Of a stretch of DNA of 64,000 nucleotides, positions 59,719-64,000 are shown piece by piece. Where the stretch lies: positions 614,874 through 678,873 of the forward strand of contig NZ_BMNA01000002.1 in the NCBI RefSeq assembly GCF_014646215.1, written 5' to 3'. Position 1 is the first letter of the stretch. Every line of letters starts with the position of its first letter. The position numbers and the translations under genes were made by a program. The notes beneath the pieces are model-generated. The model ran no database searches, was not told the origin of the DNA, and saw only the letters and a program-made list of their open reading frames with translations. Origin of the DNA: Nakamurella endophytica (GTDB taxonomy: Bacteria > Actinomycetota > Actinomycetes > Mycobacteriales > Nakamurellaceae).

Positions 59719-60602
59719 CCTGCCCGCCGGGCGCCGGGAACCAGCCGGAACAGCAGGTACGCGGCGCCGATCAGGACGACCGCCCCTGCCAGCATCGACA
59801 ACGAGAGCGCGGCCGCACGTCCGGTGTTGTTCAGCTGGCTGGTCTGGGTGTAGACGACGCTGCCGATCATGGACGTGGCCGGTGAGCCGAGGATCTGCGC
59901 CAGCACGTAGATGCCCAGCGAGGTGACGAAGACGAGCAGCGCGCCGGCGCCCGCGCCGGGGGCGGACAGTGGAACCACGACGCGGAAGAAGGCCACCGTC
60001 TGCCGTGCCCCGAGGCTCTCGGCCGCCTGCAGCAACCGCCGGTCGATGGACTGCATGCTGTTGTACAGCGGAAGGATCATGAACGGCAGCAGCACCTGCA
60101 CCAGGCCGACGAGCACCGCGGTCTGGGTGTGCAGCAACCCGTCCCGCCCCAGGAACGGCAACAGGCGATCCACCGGTCCGCCGGACTGCAGCAGGATCAC
60201 CCAGGCGAAGGTGCGGACCAGCCCGCTGACCCAGAACGGCACCAGCACGGCCACCGTCAGGACCAGGCGGATCCGCCTGCCGGCCAGCACCATCACGTAC
60301 GCGTACGGGTAGGCCAGCAACACGCAGAGGACGACGGCGACCACCGAGGTGAGGAACGTCCGCCCGATGATGCGCAGGTAGACCGGGTTGGCGGTGATCC
60401 ACGCGTAGGCGTGTTGACGGCCCTCCACCTTGACGAACGAGTCGATCACCGAGACGACGAAGGGGTAGCCGACCACCCCCAGGATCAGCAGCAGCGCCGG
60501 GATCAGCAGCAGCGCGTCGAACCTCGACCGCCGGGCCCGCGGCGCGGCCGGCGCCGGCGGACCGGCTCGCCGGTCGGCGCCGACGTCCTGCGTCGTGGCC
60601 AT
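59715..60602 (-). CDS. Spermidine/putrescine-type ABC transporter permease (PotB-like)
   Basis: 295 residues from ATG 60602. An N-terminal Pro/Ala/Arg-rich cytoplasmic arm, then six spans with LIPALLLILGVVGYPFVVSV first and the loop AAESLGARQTVAFFRVVVPL, the EAA motif. It forms the channel with the overlapping PotC-like gene. GAGGGG is very close to the start, so the start could be a few codons downstream. Confidence 0.9.
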   Translation of the reverse strand: MATTQDVGADRRAGPPAPAAPRARRSRFDALLLIPALLLILGVVGYPFVVSVIDSFVKVEGRQHAYAWITANPVYLRIIGRTFLTSVVAVVLCVLLAYPYAYVMVLAGRRIRLVLTVAVLVPFWVSGLVRTFAWVILLQSGGPVDRLLPFLGRDGLLHTQTAVLVGLVQVLLPFMILPLYNSMQSIDRRLLQAAESLGARQTVAFFRVVVPLSAPGAGAGALLVFVTSLGIYVLAQILGSPATSMIGSVVYTQTSQLNNTGRAAALSLSMLAGAVVLIGAAYLLFRLVPGARRAG

Positions 60603-60628
60603 CCCCTCGCCCGTCCCGTGGCCGCCGG

Positions 60629-61816
60629 TCAGCTACTGGTCCAGGTCGTCCACTTGTCCATCTGGGCGGCCAGATCGCCGGCCCAGAACGTGACGTCGAT
60701 GGTCACCGGCTTGAACGGCGGTTGGAACACGTCCACCGCCTTCGCGGCTGCGGACAGCTTCGGCTTGGCGTCGACGTTCATCGGGGGGTAGCCGGTCGCC
60801 TCCTGCCAGTAGGCCTGCTGCTGGGCTCCGATGAAGTAGTTGATCGCGGCGTAGGCGACGTCCGTGTTCTTGCTGCCGATCGGGATCGCCAGGTAGTCCA
60901 TGCGCAGCACCGGGGGCGCCGTCGGCACCAGAGCCCAGTGGGAGCCGTTCTGGATCTCCGTGTACACCCGCCCGGACCAGCAGATGCAGGCCACGATCTG
61001 GTTGCTGGCCATCATCTGCTGGGACTCGGAGCCGGCCGAGTAGAAGACCAGGTCCGACTTCAGCTTGTCCAGTTCCGCGTAGCCCGCGTCGACGTCCGGG
61101 GGTGCCAGCTTGCCGGGATCGACACCACTGCCCAGCAGCGCGATCTCGATCTGCTGCATGGGGAAGCCCGCGTAGATGGCCCGCTTGCCGGGGAACTTCG
61201 CCAGATCGAAGAAGTCCGCCCAGCTGGTGGGCGCCTGGGGGAAGGCCTCGGTGTCGTAGGCGAAGGTCCACGGCGACGCGTTGAGCGCGATCCCGCAGTC
61301 CTGCTTGGGCACCAGCGGAGACAGCTTGCTGGTGTCGAGCTTGCTGTAGTCGATCTTCTGGTAGACCGTCCCGCACCCTTCGGCCAGGTCGACCTCCGGC
61401 GCGTCGACGATGTCCCACGTCACGTTCCCGGAGTCGACCTGTGCCTTGACCTTGGCGGCGGTCGGCGGTCCGTCGGGCGCGTAGCTGGCCCCGACCACCG
61501 TGGCGAAGTCGCCGAAGATCTTGTTCTGCGCGTCCTGGGTGGTGCCACCGTTGCCCGAGTACGAGAACTGCCGCCCGGAGAAGGATCCGGCGGTGGCCTG
61601 ACCGGCCGCGAGCACGCCGGCCGCCGGTGCACCACCCGACCCGGGCGTGCTGCTGGAGGCCACGGTCGCGCCGCCGGCGGCGGTAGCGCCGCTGCTGCTC
61701 TGCGACGACGACGACGATCCGCCGTCTCCTGACGCCGGGGAGGTCCCACCGCCGCATGCACTGACCAGGACGGCGCTACTGCCGACGATCGCCACGGCCC
61801 ACCGGATACGCCTCAT
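60629..61816 (-). CDS. Spermidine/putrescine-type solute-binding lipoprotein (PotD-like)
   Basis: 395 residues from ATG 61816, with AAGAGG upstream. Signal peptide MRRIRWAVAIVGSSAVLVSAC (two segments, lipobox VSAC), Ser/Gly/Ala tether, then a type-2 binding fold: NVTWDIVDAPEVDLAEGCG, LNASPWTFAYDTEAFPQAP, DFFDLAKFPGKRAIY, KNTDVAYAAINYFIGAQQQA and a final PPFKPVTIDVTFWAGD. It captures the ligand for the three downstream transporter genes. The ligand site cannot be read from sequence. Confidence 0.9.
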   Translation of the reverse strand: MRRIRWAVAIVGSSAVLVSACGGGTSPASGDGGSSSSSQSSSGATAAGGATVASSSTPGSGGAPAAGVLAAGQATAGSFSGRQFSYSGNGGTTQDAQNKIFGDFATVVGASYAPDGPPTAAKVKAQVDSGNVTWDIVDAPEVDLAEGCGTVYQKIDYSKLDTSKLSPLVPKQDCGIALNASPWTFAYDTEAFPQAPTSWADFFDLAKFPGKRAIYAGFPMQQIEIALLGSGVDPGKLAPPDVDAGYAELDKLKSDLVFYSAGSESQQMMASNQIVACICWSGRVYTEIQNGSHWALVPTAPPVLRMDYLAIPIGSKNTDVAYAAINYFIGAQQQAYWQEATGYPPMNVDAKPKLSAAAKAVDVFQPPFKPVTIDVTFWAGDLAAQMDKWTTWTSS

Positions 61817-61842
61817 TGCGCCTCTTCCTGGATCTCGACGGT

Positions 61843-61904
61843 TATTCGAATTCACGTCAATCCATGACTTCTATGCACTGTATTCGAATCCACTCGCACG
61901 TCAA
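61843..61904 (-). promoter_or_regulatory. TTCGAA-box promoter of the Pot-type operon
   Basis: Minus strand: TTGACG (61904-61899), 16 bases, TACAGT (61882-61877), with a box ATTCGAAT (61882-61889) touching the -10. A second TTGACG (61860-61855) followed by ATTCGAAT (61844-61851) lies nearer the gene; it could be a downstream operator or a second promoter. Confidence 0.6.
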
Positions 61905-61969
61905 GGCTGATCGACCACATCGAGAACATCGGGCCCGCGTGCGGTGCGGCGGCACTCAACTGCGGCCGG

Positions 61970-63655
61970 CTAGCCCGTCCGCCCGATCAGGGCGCCGTCC
62001 TGTCCCGCGAGACGCTCTCGTAGCAGACGCTTCTGGATCTTCCCGCTCTCCGTCATCGGCCAGTCCTGCACGAAGTGGATCTCGCGCGGGACCTTGAAGC
62101 TGGCCATGCGCGCCGCGCACCAGGCGATGATCGCCGCCTCGGCGGCATCCCCGCCCCGGCGGAGCTCCACGAAGGCGACGGGCACCTCCCCCAGCCGTGC
62201 GTCCGGCCGCCCGACGACGGCGACCTCGGCCACGGCGGGATGTCCGAAGATCACGCGTTCGACCTCGGCGGCGGACACGTTCTCGCCGCCCGGCTTGATC
62301 ATGTCCTTGAGCCGGTCGACGAAGTACAGGTACCCGCGCTCGTCCAACGAACCGAGATCACCGGTGTGGAACCAACCGTCGGTGTCGATGGCGGCCGCCG
62401 TCGCCGTCGGGTCGCCGAAGTACCCGTTCATCACGGACCAGCCGCGGATGCACACCTCGCCGACGACCGCCGGCACGGTGTCGATCACGCCGTCGTGGGC
62501 GACGGCCACCTCGACGCCGGGGATGGGCCGCCCGCACGAATCCCAGCGGACGTCGTCGCCGTCGTCCTGCGCGGTGATCGTCGTGGTACCGCCGGTCTCG
62601 GTGAGACCGTAGATGGTCGTCACCTCGTCGATGCCCATGACGTCCCGGATCGACCGCTTGAGGTCCGCGGAGCCACCGGACCAGGCCTTGACCACCGAGG
62701 CGAACAGCTCGGGCGAGAAGTCCGGGTGCGCCATCTCCATGGCGTACATCGCCGCCTGACCGGTTCGGGCCGTGCAGCCGTGCCGCGGCACGAGGTCGAA
62801 CACGGCCTCGACGCTGTAGCGCTCGGGAACGACCATCGTGCACCGGGCACCGAGCGCGAGCAGCGTCGTCGCGACGGAGCCGCCGACGTGGTACATCGGC
62901 TGTGTGCTGAAGTAGACGTCGTCGCGGGTGATGCCCATCCGCGCACCCATGTGCCAGGTGGCACCGTACGACGCCCGGTTGCTCAGCAGCGCCGCCTTCG
63001 GGAAGGCGCTCGTCCCCGAGGTGAACTGCATCAGCACCGCCGCCCCCGGCTCGGAGACGTCCGTCGGCACCGGCGTCCCCGCCCCCAGCCGCAGGAAGGC
63101 CTCCCAGCGCAGCGGCGCCCCGGCGACGCCCGCAGCAGCGGCGGATGCGGTGCGGCCACTCCCGGCCGGATCGAGGGACGCCTGCACGGAGTCGTCGAGC
63201 AGCACCAGCCGGGTGACCGCCGACACCTTGGCGAGGACCTCGGAGACCAACGCGCCGTAGTCGGTGCGGTGGAAGCGTTCGATGACGACGGCGACGACCG
63301 GTGCCGCCACACCCAGGACGTGTCCCAGCTCGTCCGAGCGGTAGCGGGTGTTGACCGGCACGATCACCGCACCGAGGCGGCTGCAGGCCGTCTGCAGGAC
63401 GGGCCAGACCGGCCCGCCGGGAGCCAGCACGGCCACCCGCTCCCCGGGCCCCACCCCGAGGGCGGCCAGCGAGGTCGCCACTGCATCGGACAGCCGCCCC
63501 CAGGCCGCGAAGGTCAGGTCGGCGGACCAGTCCGGTCCGGCGAACCGGAAGGCGTGCCGGTCACCCTCCTCCCGGCTGGCCGACGCCAGCTCCCGGGACC
63601 ACGTGGTCTCGATCGGGCCGACCGTCGCCGCGTCCGCGTCCGTCACGACGCCCAT
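61970..63655 (-). CDS. AMP-forming acyl-CoA synthetase, second ANL enzyme
   Basis: 561 residues from ATG 63655, overlapping the upstream SMP-30 stop by 13 bases. ANL motifs: LMQFTSGTSAFPKAALLSN (P-loop, slightly degenerate), TIYGLTETGGT, TDGWFHTGDLG, KPGGENVSAAEVERVI and ESGKIQKRLL with the adenylation Lys. It activates a carboxylic acid as CoA ester. Co-transcribed with a lactonase-type gene coming from beyond the window, it repeats the lactonase plus CoA-synthetase pairing of 39474-35692. Confidence 0.92.
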   Translation of the reverse strand: MGVVTDADAATVGPIETTWSRELASASREEGDRHAFRFAGPDWSADLTFAAWGRLSDAVATSLAALGVGPGERVAVLAPGGPVWPVLQTACSRLGAVIVPVNTRYRSDELGHVLGVAAPVVAVVIERFHRTDYGALVSEVLAKVSAVTRLVLLDDSVQASLDPAGSGRTASAAAAGVAGAPLRWEAFLRLGAGTPVPTDVSEPGAAVLMQFTSGTSAFPKAALLSNRASYGATWHMGARMGITRDDVYFSTQPMYHVGGSVATTLLALGARCTMVVPERYSVEAVFDLVPRHGCTARTGQAAMYAMEMAHPDFSPELFASVVKAWSGGSADLKRSIRDVMGIDEVTTIYGLTETGGTTTITAQDDGDDVRWDSCGRPIPGVEVAVAHDGVIDTVPAVVGEVCIRGWSVMNGYFGDPTATAAAIDTDGWFHTGDLGSLDERGYLYFVDRLKDMIKPGGENVSAAEVERVIFGHPAVAEVAVVGRPDARLGEVPVAFVELRRGGDAAEAAIIAWCAARMASFKVPREIHFVQDWPMTESGKIQKRLLRERLAGQDGALIGRTG

Positions 63656-64000
63656 GCCGGAACCCTGCTGCGGGCCAGGGGCGCCGGCCCGACCAGCGTC
63701 CGGATCATGCGGATGGACGTCGAGGTGCACAGGAACAGCGAGTGCCAGTCCGGGCCGCCCCACGTCAGGTTGGCGCAGACCTCCGGCGTGCGGATCAGGC
63801 CGAGCAGGTCGCCCTCGCCGGTCATCACCCAGACACCTCCGCGCCCGGTGACCCAGACGTTGCCCCGCTCGTCACAACGCATGCCGTCCGGGTTGCCGTC
63901 GCCCGGGTTCTCGTCGCTGCTCATCCCGTCGTGGATCAGCCGCCCCGATCCCAGGCCGCCGTCCGGGCGGACCGGGAAGGCGTAGACGCCGACGAAATCG
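63643..64000 (-). CDS. SMP-30/gluconolactonase family protein, C-terminal part (5' end outside window)
   Basis: About 119 C-terminal codons, open to the window edge. GVYAFPVRPDGGLG, GNPDGMRCDERGNVWVTG, EVCANLTWGGPDWHSLFLCT and a basic end are the last two blades of an SMP-30-type propeller; the Asp in NPDG and the Asn in CANLTWGG match metal-site positions. A lactonase or related ester hydrolase, transcribed ahead of the CoA synthetase whose start lies inside its end. Confidence 0.87.
   Translation of the reverse strand, partial: DFVGVYAFPVRPDGGLGSGRLIHDGMSSDENPGDGNPDGMRCDERGNVWVTGRGGVWVMTGEGDLLGLIRTPEVCANLTWGGPDWHSLFLCTSTSIRMIRTLVGPAPLARSRVPAWAS

Overview
The window is high-GC DNA (visibly around 70% G+C, strong third-position G/C bias, many GTG starts and a few TTG starts) from a free-living actinobacterium. 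The evidence is a mycothiol-type DinB-fold enzyme (11320-12114), lipoproteins with Ser/Thr/Ala/Gly-rich linkers, apparently leaderless genes and actinobacterial-style ABC transport operons. I cannot name the species. I recognise no rRNA, tRNA, CRISPR array or intact insertion sequence.

Bases 1-11.2 kb. A truncated META-type lipoprotein is followed by a seven-gene minus-strand operon running from 9490 down to 820: a family-5 solute-binding lipoprotein, a complete Dpp/Opp-class ABC transporter, a pyranose-oxidase-like GMC flavoenzyme and a TIM-barrel sugar isomerase/lyase. A LacI-family repressor gene is divergent, with a palindromic operator candidate between them. The enzymes and the repressor point to uptake and oxidative processing of a glycoside rather than a peptide.

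Bases 11.2-24.9 kb. This is a patchwork of single genes: the mycothiol-type protein, a GT39/PMT-like membrane glycosyltransferase, several lipoproteins and small membrane proteins, and a cytidine-deaminase-like/ASCH fusion protein. Several genes here are broken by frameshifts: a berberine-bridge-like oxidoreductase remnant and one or two lipoproteins. Several intact small genes start directly after a -10-like hexamer, suggesting leaderless transcripts.

Bases 24.9-64 kb. This is one large catabolic island with no regulator gene inside the window. From right to left it holds: (a) an SMP-30 lactonase and CoA ligase operon entering from beyond 64000; (b) a Pot/Fbp-type ABC importer (61816-57625); (c) a plus-strand operon 49474-57580 with a ribose-type importer, an SDR, a beta-lactamase-fold hydrolase and a cyclase-family protein; (d) a branched-chain-amino-acid-type importer with a fused LivM-LivG (49087-44317); (e) a binding protein, flavin reductase and two beta-lactamase-fold hydrolases (44160-39536); (f) an SMP-30 lactonase, amidohydrolase and NDP-forming acyl-CoA synthetase (39474-35692); (g) an operon 35361-24924 joining an acyl-CoA module (Ltp2-like thiolase-fold protein with DUF35 partner, CoA ligase, two hot-dog dehydratases, 3-hydroxyacyl-CoA dehydrogenase) to a four-carbon acid sugar module (two OtnK-type kinases, LtnD, DenD, OtnC).

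The six promoter regions heading blocks (b) to (g) all carry a TTCGAA palindrome (ATTCGAAT or close) next to or inside a sigma70-like promoter, mostly directly downstream of a TTGACG-like -35 box. I infer that one unidentified transcription factor controls the island, which appears to import a carboxylated or lactone-containing substrate, open it, activate it with CoA, cleave it by beta-oxidation or retro-aldol steps and feed C4 sugar acids to dihydroxyacetone phosphate. That inference and the shared operator are the most interesting content of the window.
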